DNA from: Brevundimonas sp.
Lineage (GTDB): Bacteria > Pseudomonadota > Alphaproteobacteria > Caulobacterales > Caulobacteraceae
Length of the DNA: 64,000 bases
Direction of reading: 5' to 3'
Assembly: GCF_013912065.1 (NCBI RefSeq)
Contig: NZ_JACESA010000012.1
Span: forward strand, 47,846-111,845
In this document: positions 41,265 to 50,331 of the stretch, piece after piece
How positions within the stretch are numbered: position 1 is the stretch's first letter
Layout of the letters: every line of letters starts with the position of its first letter
Translations under genes and position numbers: made by a program
The notes under the pieces: model-generated
Database searches by the model: none
What the model was told of the DNA's origin: nothing
Seen by the model: only the letters and a program-made list of their open reading frames with translations

Positions 41265-41654
41265 ATGCGACGGACCCTCATCCTCTCGACCCTGATCCTG
41301 GCCGGCGCGACGTCTGGCGCCTTGGCCCAGACACGTCCCTATGCGCCTCCCTACGCCGCCTATCCGGGCGGGGTTCCGGCTGCAATCGCGGACCAGCATC
41401 GCTACGAGAACGAGCGTCTGCGGCGTCAGGCCGAGACCAACTCGGCCCTCGCCCGCCAGCAGCAGGCCGAAACCTATCAGCGCAGGCTCGAACTTGAGGC
41501 CGCGCGCGAGGCGACAGCGTCTCCGACCGTCCCGACCCGACCCCTCTATGACGCCGAACAGGAACGCAGCCTGCGCGAAAGCGCCGCCGCGCGTCGCGAA
41601 AACATCCGCCAGGGCGTGAGCCAGATCGACGATTGGCTGGATCGTCCCCAGTGA
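41265..41654 (+). CDS. Small exported protein with coiled, Ala/Arg/Gln-rich body
   Basis: The 129-residue protein has a signal peptide (MRRTLILSTLILAGATSGAL, cleavage near ALAQT). A proline/tyrosine-rich stretch (RPYAPPYAAYPG) follows, then a charged helical segment (ENERLRRQAETNSALARQQQ and onward) predicted to form a coiled coil. The end reads GVSQIDDWLDRPQ. No family is recognised. ATG 41265 was chosen since it begins the signal; ATG 41235 in frame is an alternative. Confidence 0.7.
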   Translation: MRRTLILSTLILAGATSGALAQTRPYAPPYAAYPGGVPAAIADQHRYENERLRRQAETNSALARQQQAETYQRRLELEAAREATASPTVPTRPLYDAEQERSLRESAAARRENIRQGVSQIDDWLDRPQ

Positions 41655-41719
41655 CGCATCCCTTCCCTCGCAACCGCGTTCCGGCCTAGCTTGGGATCGG
41701 ATCGGGCGGAGGGAAGACC

Positions 41720-42571
41720 ATGCGTTGGCGGGGCGGACGGACGGGCGGCGGGATTGAAGATCGAAGGGGGATGGGCGGCGGCGCCATCGCGGGCGGCGGC
41801 ATCGGTGTCGGAGTGCTGGCCATCATCGGCTACCTCGTCTTCGGCATCGACCCCTCGACCACGACCCAGTTGGCCAGCCAGTTCGGCGGCGTCGGCGCGG
41901 AACAGCAACAGGGCCAGACCGGCACGCCGGAGGATCAGGCCGGCCGTTTCGTTGACGTCATCGGGGCGAACATCAACGATGTCTGGGCGCAGAAGCTGAA
42001 CGGCTATCAACCGCCGAAGGTGGTTCTCTACGAACAGGGCACATCGACCGGCTGCGGCTATGGCCAGTCGGCCATGGGCCCCTTCTATTGCCCCAGCGAC
42101 CGCAGCGTCTATCTGGACCTGAACTTCTGGCAGGAGATGGAGACCCAGTTGGGGGCGTCCGGCGCCGACTTCGCCCGCGCCTATGTCATCGCCCACGAGT
42201 TCGGACACCACGTCCAGACCCTGACCGGCACGTCCGCCCAGGTCCGTCAGGCCCAGCAACGCGCGCGGGGCGAGGCGGAGGCCAATCAGTATTCGGTCGC
42301 CCTGGAGCTTCAGGCCGACTGCTACGCCGGCGTCTGGGCCAGGAACGCTTCGGCCGTCTCCAATGGCGAAGTGGCGCTGGAGCCCGGCGACATCGAAGAA
42401 GGCATGAAGACCGCCCAGGCCATCGGCGACGACACGCTGCAACGACGCGGCGGCGGCAGGGTCTCGCCCGAGAGCTTCACCCACGGGTCCTCGGCCCAGC
42501 GAGTGGAGTGGCTGCAACGCGGCTATCAGTCCGGCGATCCGGCGTCCTGCGACACCTTCGGTGGAACCTGA
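41720..42571 (+). CDS. Neutral zinc metallopeptidase (YpfJ family)
   Basis: A 283-residue protein with one N-terminal membrane helix (GVGVLAIIGYLVFGIDP). The large outside domain contains the zincin motif HEFGHHVQ (H159-H163) and GEAEANQYSVALELQADCYA, with the third ligand region. CGYGQSAMGPFYCPSDRSVY lies before the motif. YpfJ-type peptidases are probably periplasmic; substrates are unknown. The Gly-rich opening RGGRTGGGIEDRRGMGGG is typical of the family. Confidence 0.93.
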   Translation: MRWRGGRTGGGIEDRRGMGGGAIAGGGIGVGVLAIIGYLVFGIDPSTTTQLASQFGGVGAEQQQGQTGTPEDQAGRFVDVIGANINDVWAQKLNGYQPPKVVLYEQGTSTGCGYGQSAMGPFYCPSDRSVYLDLNFWQEMETQLGASGADFARAYVIAHEFGHHVQTLTGTSAQVRQAQQRARGEAEANQYSVALELQADCYAGVWARNASAVSNGEVALEPGDIEEGMKTAQAIGDDTLQRRGGGRVSPESFTHGSSAQRVEWLQRGYQSGDPASCDTFGGT

Positions 42572-42688
42572 GCGCTTCGGGCTTTCAATCCCGCGTCGCA
42601 AATGTCAGTCATGAAGGCGTATGTCGCGCGCCTCCCCGTAACGTCGGCATTTGTGATTGAACAGAAACTTCAGACGGATAGTCTCCGC

Positions 42689-44326
42689 ATGCACCCTCGC
42701 GCCGGCCAGCAGGCCCGTCCCGAAGACCTGGTCGATCTCGACGCCCTGCTCGGCGCCTATGACCAGCGGCGGCCGGACATGGGCGATCCGGCCCAGCGGG
42801 TGGTGTTCGGCACCTCGGGCCACCGGGGCTCCAGCCTGGACGGCGCCTTCAACGAAAGCCACATCCTCGCCATCGCCCAGTCGGTCGCCGAATATCGGGC
42901 GAGCCAGGGGATCGACGGCCCCCTGTTCATCGGCCGTGACACCCACGGCCTGTCCGAACCGGCCTTCCGCACGACGCTGGAAGTGCTGATCGCCAACGGC
43001 GTCGAGGTGATGATCGATTCCCGCGACGGCTTCACCCCGACCCCGGCCGTGTCGCACGCCATCCTGACCCACAATCGGACCAACAGCCGCCAGGCCGACG
43101 GCGTCCTGATCACCCCGTCGCACAATCCGCCGCGCGACGGCGGCATCAAATACAATCCGCCCTCGGGCGGTCCCGCCGGAAGCGACGCCACCGCCGCCAT
43201 CGCCGCCCGCGCCAACCAGCTGATCGAGGGCGGGCTGGCCGATGTGAAGCGGGTCTCGTTCGACAAGGCCCGGGCCGAGGCGGGCCGGTTCGACTTCCTG
43301 TCCGCCTATATCGACGACCTGCCCAGCGTGCTGAACCTGGACCTGATCCGCGACGCCGGGGTCCGGATCGGCGCCGATCCCCTGGGCGGGGCGGCCGTGG
43401 CCTATTGGGGCGAGGTTGCTGACCGGCATCGGCTGAACCTGACCGTCGTCAATGACGCGGTCGATCCGCGCTGGGCCTTCATGCCGCTGGACGCCGACGG
43501 CAAGATCCGGATGGACTGTTCGTCGCCGTCGGCCATGGCCAATCTGATCGGCATGATGCAGGGCGGCTCGGCCTATGACCTGGCGTTCGGCAATGACGCC
43601 GACGCCGATCGGCACGGCATCGTCACCCCCGACGGCGGGCTGATGAACCCCAATCACTTCCTGGCCGCCGCCATCGCCTATCTGTTCGCCAACCGGCCGG
43701 GCTGGGGCGCGGACGTGGCCGTGGGCAAGACCCTGGTGTCCTCGTCGATGATCGACCGGGTCGTCGCCGGCCTGGGCCGTCGCCTGCTGGAGGTGCCGGT
43801 CGGGTTCAAGCATTTCGTGCCCGGCCTGCTGGACGGAAGCGTCGGCTTCGGCGGCGAGGAATCGGCCGGCGCCTCCTTCCTGCGCCGCGACGGCTCGGTC
43901 TGGTCCACCGACAAGGACGGCCTGCTGCTGTGCCTGCTGGCCGCCGAGATCCAGGCCCGCACCGGCCAGAGCGCCAGCCAGCTGTACGCCGGCCTGACGG
44001 ACCGGTACGGCGCCCCCGCCTACGCCCGGATCGACGCCCCGGCCGAACGCGCCCAGAAGGCGCGTCTGGCGGCCCTCAGCCCCGCCGACGTCACCGCCCA
44101 GACCCTGGCCGGCCAGCCAATCGTCGACATCATGACCAAGGCCAGCGGCAACGGCGAGGCCATCGGCGGGCTGAAGGTCGTCACCGCCGACGCCTGGTTC
44201 GCCGCCCGCCCGTCGGGCACCGAGGAGGTGTACAAGATCTACGCCGAATCCTTCCTCGGGCCCGACCATCTGGCCCAGGTTCAGGGCGAGGCCAAACAGG
44301 TCGTCGGCGCCGCCTTGGCCGGCTGA
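42689..44326 (+). CDS. pgm: Phosphoglucomutase (alpha-D-glucose phosphate-specific)
   Basis: A 545-residue alpha-D-phosphohexomutase that interconverts glucose 1- and 6-phosphate, linking glycolysis to glycogen and envelope sugars. The catalytic serine is S144 in ITPSHNPPRDGG. The metal loop is FGNDADADRHG, the sugar loop GFGGEESAGASFLR, and the phosphate loop RPSGTEEVYKIY. ATG 42689 gives the normal E. coli Pgm length; the upstream in-frame start at 42602 adds 29 residues that do not look conserved. Confidence 0.96.
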   Translation: MHPRAGQQARPEDLVDLDALLGAYDQRRPDMGDPAQRVVFGTSGHRGSSLDGAFNESHILAIAQSVAEYRASQGIDGPLFIGRDTHGLSEPAFRTTLEVLIANGVEVMIDSRDGFTPTPAVSHAILTHNRTNSRQADGVLITPSHNPPRDGGIKYNPPSGGPAGSDATAAIAARANQLIEGGLADVKRVSFDKARAEAGRFDFLSAYIDDLPSVLNLDLIRDAGVRIGADPLGGAAVAYWGEVADRHRLNLTVVNDAVDPRWAFMPLDADGKIRMDCSSPSAMANLIGMMQGGSAYDLAFGNDADADRHGIVTPDGGLMNPNHFLAAAIAYLFANRPGWGADVAVGKTLVSSSMIDRVVAGLGRRLLEVPVGFKHFVPGLLDGSVGFGGEESAGASFLRRDGSVWSTDKDGLLLCLLAAEIQARTGQSASQLYAGLTDRYGAPAYARIDAPAERAQKARLAALSPADVTAQTLAGQPIVDIMTKASGNGEAIGGLKVVTADAWFAARPSGTEEVYKIYAESFLGPDHLAQVQGEAKQVVGAALAG

Positions 44327-44622
44327 AAATCGACCCACCCAGGCGGTTCGGGCGCCGGCGGCTTGACTTTATGTCGCCGATCGCCCATTTGCGCTGCATC
44401 GCACAATCGCGACCTCCGGCGTCTCCAGCGCGTGTAAGTCCGTTTCGGACCTGTCTGTAGAAGCCGCCGGCCCCTCATATTCATTCGCTGCCCGGACACG
44501 CGGGGCGGCGCCCGATCCACCCCGCAGGCTTCATTTCGAAGCCCCGTCGGGACTGGCGGTGCGCGGCCCCACGGCGTCATGCCATGGCCAGATGCGCCCT
44601 GCCGCACGCGAAAGACACTGCT
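44327..44622 (+). promoter_or_regulatory. 296-bp gap: probable promoter and long leader of the helicase gene
   Basis: No credible gene is seen. The region lies between pgm and a DEAD-box helicase gene, whose mRNAs commonly carry long cold-responsive 5' leaders. No riboswitch fold or strong repeat was recognised. Confidence 0.35.
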
Positions 44623-46107
44623 GTGAGCACCACATTCGAATCCATGGGCCTGAACAAGGCCCTTCTCCAGGCCCTGGCGTCGGAAGGCTACACCAAGCCG
44701 ACCCCGATCCAGGAAAAGGCCATTCCCGACGTCATGATGGGCAAGGACCTGCTGGGCATCGCCCAGACGGGCACCGGCAAGACCGCCGCCTTCGCCCTGC
44801 CGATCCTGCACCGCCTGGCCGAGAACCGCATCGCCCCCAAGCCGCGCACCACCCGCGTGCTGGTCCTGTCGCCCACGCGTGAACTGGCCAGCCAGATCGG
44901 CGACAGCTTCAAGGCTTACGGCGCCCACCTGGGCTTCCGGGTCGCGGTCATCTTCGGCGGCGTCAAATACGGCGCCCAGGAACGCGCCCTGCAACAGGGT
45001 CTGGACATTCTGATCGCCGCGCCGGGCCGCCTGCTGGACCACATCCAGCAGAAGAACCTCGACCTGTCCTCGACCGAAATCTTCGTGCTGGATGAAGCCG
45101 ATCAGATGCTGGACCTGGGCTTCATCAAGCCGATCCGCCAGATCGTCTCCAAGATCCCCGCCAAGCGCCAGAACCTGTTCTTCTCGGCCACGATGCCGAC
45201 CGAGATCGGCAAGCTGGCGGGCGAACTGCTGAAGGATCCGGTCAAGGTCCAGGTCACGCCGCAATCGACCACGGTGCAGCGCATCAGCCAGTCGGTCGTC
45301 CACGTCGAACAGGGCCGCAAGCGCGCCCTGTTGACCGAGATGTTCAGCGATCCCGAATACACGCGCTGCCTGGTCTTCACCAAGACCAAGCACGGCGCCG
45401 ACAAGGTCGCGGCCTATCTGGAAGCCGGCGGCGTGGAAGCCGGCGCCATCCACGGCAACAAGAGCCAGCCCCAGCGTGAACGCACGCTGGACGCCTTCAA
45501 GAAGGGCAAGCTGCGCGTCCTGGTCGCCACCGACATCGCCGCGCGCGGCATCGACGTGGACGGCGTCTCGCACGTCGTGAACTTCGAACTGCCCCACGTG
45601 CCGGAAAGCTACGTCCACCGCATCGGCCGCACCGCGCGGGCGGGCAAGGACGGCACCGCCGTCAGCTTCGTCGCAGGCGACGAGATGAAGCTGCTGAAGG
45701 ATATCGAGAAGGTCACCCGCCAGAAGATCCCGGCCATCGACCGTCGTAACGACAAGGCCCTGGGCCAGCTGGACGCCACCATCATGGCGACCGGCGTCGG
45801 CAAGAAGGCGACCATGCCGGAACGCGAAGGCGGCGAGCGCGGCGAGAACGGTCGCGGCGGCCGCGGGCGTCGGGTTCCGCATCGCGACGGCGTCCGTCCG
45901 GAGGGCGGCGGCCAGCCCCACCGCCAGCGTCGCGGCAACCGCACCACCGGCGAGGCCGCTCCGGCCCGTCCGGAACGCGCTTACAACCCGCTGGGCAACG
46001 AGCGCGTCCCCTCGACCGAGCCGCGCCCGGAAGGCGAAATGAAGCGCCGTCCCCGCCGTCGCCCGTCGAACGGCGGCAAGGGCTACGGCGGCGCCAGCAA
46101 GGCTTGA
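44623..46107 (+). CDS. DEAD-box ATP-dependent RNA helicase (RhlE type)
   Basis: A 494-residue RNA helicase with all core motifs: Q motif near KPTPIQEKAIP, motif I AQTGTGKT, Ia PTRELA, II VLDEADQMLDLG, III SATMP, V ATDIAARGID and VI HRIGRTARAG. A basic Gly/Arg-rich tail (GGRGRRVPHR, RRGNRTTGEA, KRRPRRRPSNGG) of some 100 residues aids RNA binding. It remodels RNA in ribosome assembly or decay. The start is probably GTG 44623 (VSTTFESMGL); ATG 44584 is an alternative. Confidence 0.94.
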   Translation: MSTTFESMGLNKALLQALASEGYTKPTPIQEKAIPDVMMGKDLLGIAQTGTGKTAAFALPILHRLAENRIAPKPRTTRVLVLSPTRELASQIGDSFKAYGAHLGFRVAVIFGGVKYGAQERALQQGLDILIAAPGRLLDHIQQKNLDLSSTEIFVLDEADQMLDLGFIKPIRQIVSKIPAKRQNLFFSATMPTEIGKLAGELLKDPVKVQVTPQSTTVQRISQSVVHVEQGRKRALLTEMFSDPEYTRCLVFTKTKHGADKVAAYLEAGGVEAGAIHGNKSQPQRERTLDAFKKGKLRVLVATDIAARGIDVDGVSHVVNFELPHVPESYVHRIGRTARAGKDGTAVSFVAGDEMKLLKDIEKVTRQKIPAIDRRNDKALGQLDATIMATGVGKKATMPEREGGERGENGRGGRGRRVPHRDGVRPEGGGQPHRQRRGNRTTGEAAPARPERAYNPLGNERVPSTEPRPEGEMKRRPRRRPSNGGKGYGGASKA

Positions 46108-46114
46108 TCCAACC

Positions 46115-46147
46115 CTGTCACCCTTGGGTCTGACCCGAGGGTGACAG
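46115..46147 (+). terminator. Hairpin directly after helicase gene
   Basis: CTGTCACCCTTGGGTC pairs with GACCCGAGGGTGACAG (one G-U), 7 bp after the helicase stop. There is no T-run, so it may mark an RNA 3' end rather than a strong terminator. Confidence 0.55.
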
Positions 46148-46165
46148 ACTGGAAACCGGCAAAGA

Positions 46166-46198
46166 AAAACGGCGGCTCCTTTGCAGGAGCCGCCGTTC
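46166..46198 (-). terminator. Intrinsic terminator of the FadL-type porin gene
   Basis: A perfect 13-bp stem AACGGCGGCTCCT / AGGAGCCGCCGTT with TTGC loop. On the minus strand it is followed by TTTCTTT, fitting the porin gene that ends at 46224. It shares its stem with the cold-shock terminator. Confidence 0.88.
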
Positions 46199-46223
46199 TC
46201 ATGTCAGCCGATGGCCGTGGACC

Positions 46224-47573
46224 TTAGAAGTTCCAGGTCGCGCCCAGCGAGAAACCGACGCCTTGGCCATTGGCCTCGCCGCGCAGGTTCGAGACTACCA
46301 GACCGTTGCCGTAAACGTCGCGGGTGTCGTTGATCGTCGCCGTGTCGATGTCGATATAGGTCACCGCGCCGTCGAAGGTCATCGAACCCACCGTCTTGGA
46401 CAGGCCGGCGGTGTAGAGGAAGCGATCGCCGTCCGGAATGCGGGCGGTGCGGTGATCGTCCGGCGTCGGGGTCGGGTCGTAGCCCAGGCCCGCACGCACC
46501 GTCATGGTGGGGTCGATCTTGTAGTCAAAGCCGATCGCGCCAGTGGTGACGTCGTCGTAGTCCTGGATCAGGGTCGAGCCGCCGCCCGTGTAGCTCACGC
46601 GAATGGCGTCGAACTCGCTCCAGCCGATCTGGTTGACCTGGGCGTTCAGCGTCAGGCGATCATTGACGGCGTAGCGAGCCGAGACGGTGGCGTACCAGGG
46701 CGTGGTGAAGGTCGCACCGCCATCGGCCGAGACATTGGCGCCGGCCAGAATACCCGTCAGGCCCGAGATGGTCACGGTGCCTTCCAACTCGTGCTCGATC
46801 TTGGAGCGGTAGGACAGGCCCAGGTCCAGCTTGCCGAAATGCATCTGGGCGCCGGCGTTCCAGCCGTAGTCCCAACCGTCGCCTTCCAGCTGATTGCGAC
46901 CGTCGGTCGACGGCGAGAGGACATAGGCGGGCGACAGGGCGGCAGGGACGGCCACGTTCGGCAGGGCCGAGGAGAGGGTGGCGTCCGCGTACTGGGCGTC
47001 GAAGCCGGCGCCGATGTCCAGCCAGTCGGTCACCGTCATGGCGGCGACCAGGCTGATGTTGGCCGAGCGCAGTTCCGACGTCAGGGCGTCATAGCGGGCG
47101 AAGTCGGTCGGCTCGTACTTGGTGGTGAAGTTGAACGGGGCCTGGACAGCCAGGCCGACGTTGAAGCGGTCGCCGATCGGCATGGCGATGGCGAAGTTCG
47201 GAATAATGCCGCTTTCGACCACTTCATGGACGTGCGGGTCGCCGTTGACCGCCGTCGTGTTGCTGATGACGCCGACCCCGGTCACCGGGACGTTATAGGT
47301 CACGGTGGAGCCGCGATTATCGACGTCGGAATCCAGGACCAGGCCGTGCATGCCGACATAGACCTGACGTTCGGTGCCGGCGATGGCGGCGGGGTTCCAC
47401 CACAGCGACTGCACGCCCTTGTCGGCGCCTTCGCCCGAGTTGGCGCGACCCTGGCCGCGGGTCGATTGTTCCTGGACATAGAAGGAGCCGGCCATGGCCG
47501 GAGCCGCGACGCCGGCCAGCAGGGCCGAGGTCAAAGCGATGCCGCCCATGCGGGCGAAATTCCTGGGAGTCAT
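46224..47573 (-). CDS. FadL/OmpP1/TodX-family outer-membrane transporter
   Basis: A 449-residue barrel that takes up hydrophobic molecules such as long-chain fatty acids. A signal peptide (IALTSALLAGVAAPAMA) is followed by GSFYVQEQSTRGQGRANSGE and WWNPAAIAG. The latter is the NPA motif in the N-terminal plug of FadL proteins. Barrel strands end with GVGFSLGATWNF, a terminal aromatic. ATG 47573 starts the signal; AGGA is 6 nt upstream. The 313-bp upstream gap holds the divergent promoters of this gene and map. Confidence 0.93.
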   Translation of the reverse strand: MTPRNFARMGGIALTSALLAGVAAPAMAGSFYVQEQSTRGQGRANSGEGADKGVQSLWWNPAAIAGTERQVYVGMHGLVLDSDVDNRGSTVTYNVPVTGVGVISNTTAVNGDPHVHEVVESGIIPNFAIAMPIGDRFNVGLAVQAPFNFTTKYEPTDFARYDALTSELRSANISLVAAMTVTDWLDIGAGFDAQYADATLSSALPNVAVPAALSPAYVLSPSTDGRNQLEGDGWDYGWNAGAQMHFGKLDLGLSYRSKIEHELEGTVTISGLTGILAGANVSADGGATFTTPWYATVSARYAVNDRLTLNAQVNQIGWSEFDAIRVSYTGGGSTLIQDYDDVTTGAIGFDYKIDPTMTVRAGLGYDPTPTPDDHRTARIPDGDRFLYTAGLSKTVGSMTFDGAVTYIDIDTATINDTRDVYGNGLVVSNLRGEANGQGVGFSLGATWNF

Positions 47574-47886
47574 AACCAATCCTATACAGTTGCCCCCGCC
47601 ATCAACGCGGCGGTGGGTATCGGGGAGGAATGCTGCAGCGCCTGTGTCGTCAAAGCGTTGCATGCATGGCCGCTCTCTGCCGGGAAACGGGCGAAACTGT
47701 GTCCTGAAATCCGCACACGATCACACCCGCGAGAGGTGACGTTACGGCACTTCCTTTCCGTGCGGAGCCGTGGCGCGCAACACACAATCCGTTATTCCCT
47801 TAGGGAAGGAATTCTCAGCCTGCCACAATCAGCTTGCGCATTCGTGGTAGGATCGCCATCTGAAGCCGACCGATATTGATTGAACC
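47574..47886. promoter_or_regulatory. 313-bp divergent intergenic region with a 13-bp palindrome
   Basis: Between the FadL-type gene and map there is no gene. TTCCCT-T-AGGGAA at 47795-47807 is a perfect 6-bp-arm palindrome, 80 bp before the map ATG and a plausible operator. No other strong structure was noticed. Confidence 0.4.
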
Positions 47887-48705
47887 ATGTACGAAACGCC
47901 TGATCTAGAAACCGACGCCCTGGTCCGCTCCAGCGCCATCCGCATCCACACAGCGGAGGACTTCGAAGGCATGCGCAAGGCCGGCCGTCTGGTCGCCGAG
48001 GCGCTCGACATGATCGCCGCCCACGTGAAGCCGGGCGTGCTGACCAGCACGATCGACGACCTGATCCGCGAGTTCACCCTGGACAACGGCGGCCTGCCCG
48101 CCTGCCTGGGCTACAAGGGCTACGAGAAGACCGTCTGCACCTCGATCAATCACGTCGTCTGCCACGGCATCCCCGGCGATCGCGTCCTGAAGGACGGCGA
48201 TATCGTCAATATCGACCACACCGTCATCGTCGACGGCTGGCATGGCGACTCCAGCCGCATGTATGCGGTCGGCGAGATCAACGCCCGGGCGAAGAAGCTG
48301 ATCGACGTGACCTATCAATCGCTGGAACTGGGCCTGGAACAGGTCAAGCCGGGCAATACGTTCGGCGACATCGGCTTCGCCATCCAGAAATTCGTCGAGG
48401 CCCAGCGCATGAGCGTGGTGCGCGACTTCTGCGGCCACGGCATCGGCCGCGTCTTCCACGACAGCCCCAATGTCCTGCACTACGGCCGCAAGGGCGAGGG
48501 CGCTGTGCTGAAGACCGGCATGTTCTTCACCGTCGAGCCGATGGTCAATCTGGGCAAGCCGCACGTGAAGGTCCTGTCCGACGGCTGGACCGCCGTGACC
48601 CGCGACAAATCCTTGTCGGCCCAGTGCGAACACACCATCGGGGTCACGGAAGACGGACTGGAAATCTTCACCGTTTCTCCGGCCGGACTGTTCCGCCCGA
48701 ACTAA
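47887..48705 (+). CDS. map: Methionine aminopeptidase, type I
   Basis: A 272-residue metalloenzyme that removes N-terminal Met from nascent proteins. Metal ligands are visible in NIDHTVIVDGWHGDSS (two Asp), FCGHGIGRVFHD (His), FTVEPMVN (Glu) and SAQCEHTIGVTEDG (Glu). A short extension of about 17 residues precedes the usual IRIHTAEDFEGMRKAGRL. Essential housekeeping gene; radC follows 53 bp downstream on the same strand. Confidence 0.97.
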   Translation: MYETPDLETDALVRSSAIRIHTAEDFEGMRKAGRLVAEALDMIAAHVKPGVLTSTIDDLIREFTLDNGGLPACLGYKGYEKTVCTSINHVVCHGIPGDRVLKDGDIVNIDHTVIVDGWHGDSSRMYAVGEINARAKKLIDVTYQSLELGLEQVKPGNTFGDIGFAIQKFVEAQRMSVVRDFCGHGIGRVFHDSPNVLHYGRKGEGAVLKTGMFFTVEPMVNLGKPHVKVLSDGWTAVTRDKSLSAQCEHTIGVTEDGLEIFTVSPAGLFRPN

Positions 48706-48758
48706 ACCCTTGATCGCCTCCGACATTCCGCTCAGGTTGCGGACAAGTCGGAGGGGAC

Positions 48759-49496
48759 ATGCTCGAAGATCTGACACCCGAACCCGTATCGCGGGCCCGG
48801 CGGCATCACGACGGTCATCGCGAACGGCTGCGCGAGCGGGCCGCCAAGGGCGGCCTGGGCGCCCTGCCCGACTATGAATTGCTGGAACTGCTGCTGTTCC
48901 GGTCCGTGCCCTACAAGGACGTCAAGGTCCTGGCCAAGGATATGATCGCCCGGTTCGGCGGCCTGGACGGCATAGGGGCGGCCAGCCACGAGGCCATCGA
49001 GGACCAGACCGCCCGCTCGCTGGGCTATGTGCCCGGCAAGGCGACGCGGGCGGTGGCCCTGGATCTGCAGCTGATCTTCGACGTCACACGCCGCATCGCG
49101 CGTGAACCGGCCGCCAAACGCCCCGTCATCTCATCCTGGACGGCCCTGCTGGCCTATGTCCGCGTCGCCCTGCAGCACGAACCGCGCGAACAGGTCCGCA
49201 TCCTGTATCTCGACAAGAAGAACCAGCTGATCCTGGACGAGGTGCAGAACCACGGCACGGTCGATCACGCCCCGGTCTATCCGCGCGAGGTCGTCAGGCG
49301 GGCGCTGGAGCTGTCGGCTAGCGCCCTGATCCTGGTGCACAACCATCCGTCCGGCGACCCCACGCCAAGCCGCGCCGATATCGAGATCACCAAACAGGTT
49401 GTGCAGGCCGGCAGAGCGCTTAACGTCGAGGTTCACGACCATCTGGTCGTCGGCCGCGACGGGGTGGCCAGCTTCAAGCAACTGGGCCTGATGTGA
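48759..49496 (+). CDS. radC: RadC-family JAB/MPN protein
   Basis: A 245-residue protein with the helical N-terminal HRERLRERAAKGG region and LPDYELLELLLF. The JAMM domain contains LVHNHPSGDPTPSRAD, with the two His, Ser and Asp of the zinc site. Despite the name, a DNA-repair role is doubtful and the function is unknown. It overlaps the following acetyltransferase gene by 4 nt (GTGA). Confidence 0.95.
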   Translation: MLEDLTPEPVSRARRHHDGHRERLRERAAKGGLGALPDYELLELLLFRSVPYKDVKVLAKDMIARFGGLDGIGAASHEAIEDQTARSLGYVPGKATRAVALDLQLIFDVTRRIAREPAAKRPVISSWTALLAYVRVALQHEPREQVRILYLDKKNQLILDEVQNHGTVDHAPVYPREVVRRALELSASALILVHNHPSGDPTPSRADIEITKQVVQAGRALNVEVHDHLVVGRDGVASFKQLGLM

Positions 49497-50029
49497 ATGC
49501 TGCGATTCTGACGACGGAGCGGCTGGTTCTGACGCCGGTCGCCGCGACCGATCTCGACGACCTGCTGGCCCTGTGGGCCGACGAAGACTTCACCCGCCAC
49601 ATCACGGGCCGGGCCATGACGAGCGAGGAGGTCTGGTTCCGCCTCCTGCGCGACCTGGGACAGTGGAGCGTGGCCGGCTACGGAAGCTGGACCATGCGAC
49701 TGGCCGACAGCGGCGCCTATCTGGGCAATGTCGCCATCCTGGACCATCGACGACTGATCGAGCCGCCTCTGACCGATCCCGAGTTGGGCTGGGGCTTGTC
49801 GCCCGCCTTCCAGGGCCAGGGATTCGCCGCAGAGGCGCTGCGGGCTGCGCTGGACTGGACCGATGCCCATCTGTCGGGCGCACGGACCGTGTGCATGATC
49901 GCGCCGGAGAACCTCGCCTCCATCCGCCTGGCGACGCGGGTGGGGTTTCGACCCTATGCGACGACCACCTACAAGGATCACCCGGTCCAGCTGTTCGAAC
50001 GCCCGCGAAAAGACCGGGGCGAGCCGTAG
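49493..50029 (+). CDS. GNAT-family N-acetyltransferase
   Basis: A 178-residue RimJ-like acetyltransferase with ILTTERLVLTPVAATDLDDL at the start, ELGWGLSPAFQGQGFAAEAL as the acetyl-CoA-binding loop, and NLASIRLATRVGFRPY at the end. It begins at GTG 49493, overlapping the radC stop, so it is translated from the radC mRNA. Substrate unknown. Confidence 0.92.
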   Translation: MNAAILTTERLVLTPVAATDLDDLLALWADEDFTRHITGRAMTSEEVWFRLLRDLGQWSVAGYGSWTMRLADSGAYLGNVAILDHRRLIEPPLTDPELGWGLSPAFQGQGFAAEALRAALDWTDAHLSGARTVCMIAPENLASIRLATRVGFRPYATTTYKDHPVQLFERPRKDRGEP

Positions 50030-50084
50030 CCCGCCATTAAGGTTTATCCGGCAAGCTGGCGGACGAAGGTTCGAGAGACCGCCC

Positions 50085-50327
50085 ATGCCCATGTCCGTCG
50101 AAACACTGCGCCGGCATCTGGTCGACGCCTTTCCCGACGCCGAGATCGCCATCGACGATCTGGCCGGCGACGGCGACCATTACCGCGCCCGCATTGTCTC
50201 CGGCGCCTTCGCCGGCCTGCCGCGCGTGCGCCAGCACCAGATGGTCTATGCGGCGCTGAAGGGGCAAATGGGCGGCGAATTGCACGCCCTGGCCCTCGAG
50301 ACCTCCGCACCGCCCGGGGAGGGCTGA
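50085..50327 (+). CDS. BolA-family protein
   Basis: An 80-residue BolA/IbaG protein: VETLRRHLVDAFPDAEIAID, DHYRARIVSGAFAGLPRVRQ and MVYAALKG match the class II KH-like fold. The conserved histidine in RQHQMVY and the variable loop before it are where BolA proteins bind a [2Fe-2S] cluster together with monothiol glutaredoxin. grxD is 1 kb downstream on the same strand. It lies 4 bp before the aldo/keto reductase gene. Confidence 0.93.
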   Translation: MPMSVETLRRHLVDAFPDAEIAIDDLAGDGDHYRARIVSGAFAGLPRVRQHQMVYAALKGQMGGELHALALETSAPPGEG

Positions 50328-50331
50328 ACCG

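Noticed and set aside
42605-44338. 577-residue minus-strand frame opposite phosphoglucomutase
   Set aside because: Pgm on the plus strand has every family motif; the other frame has none.
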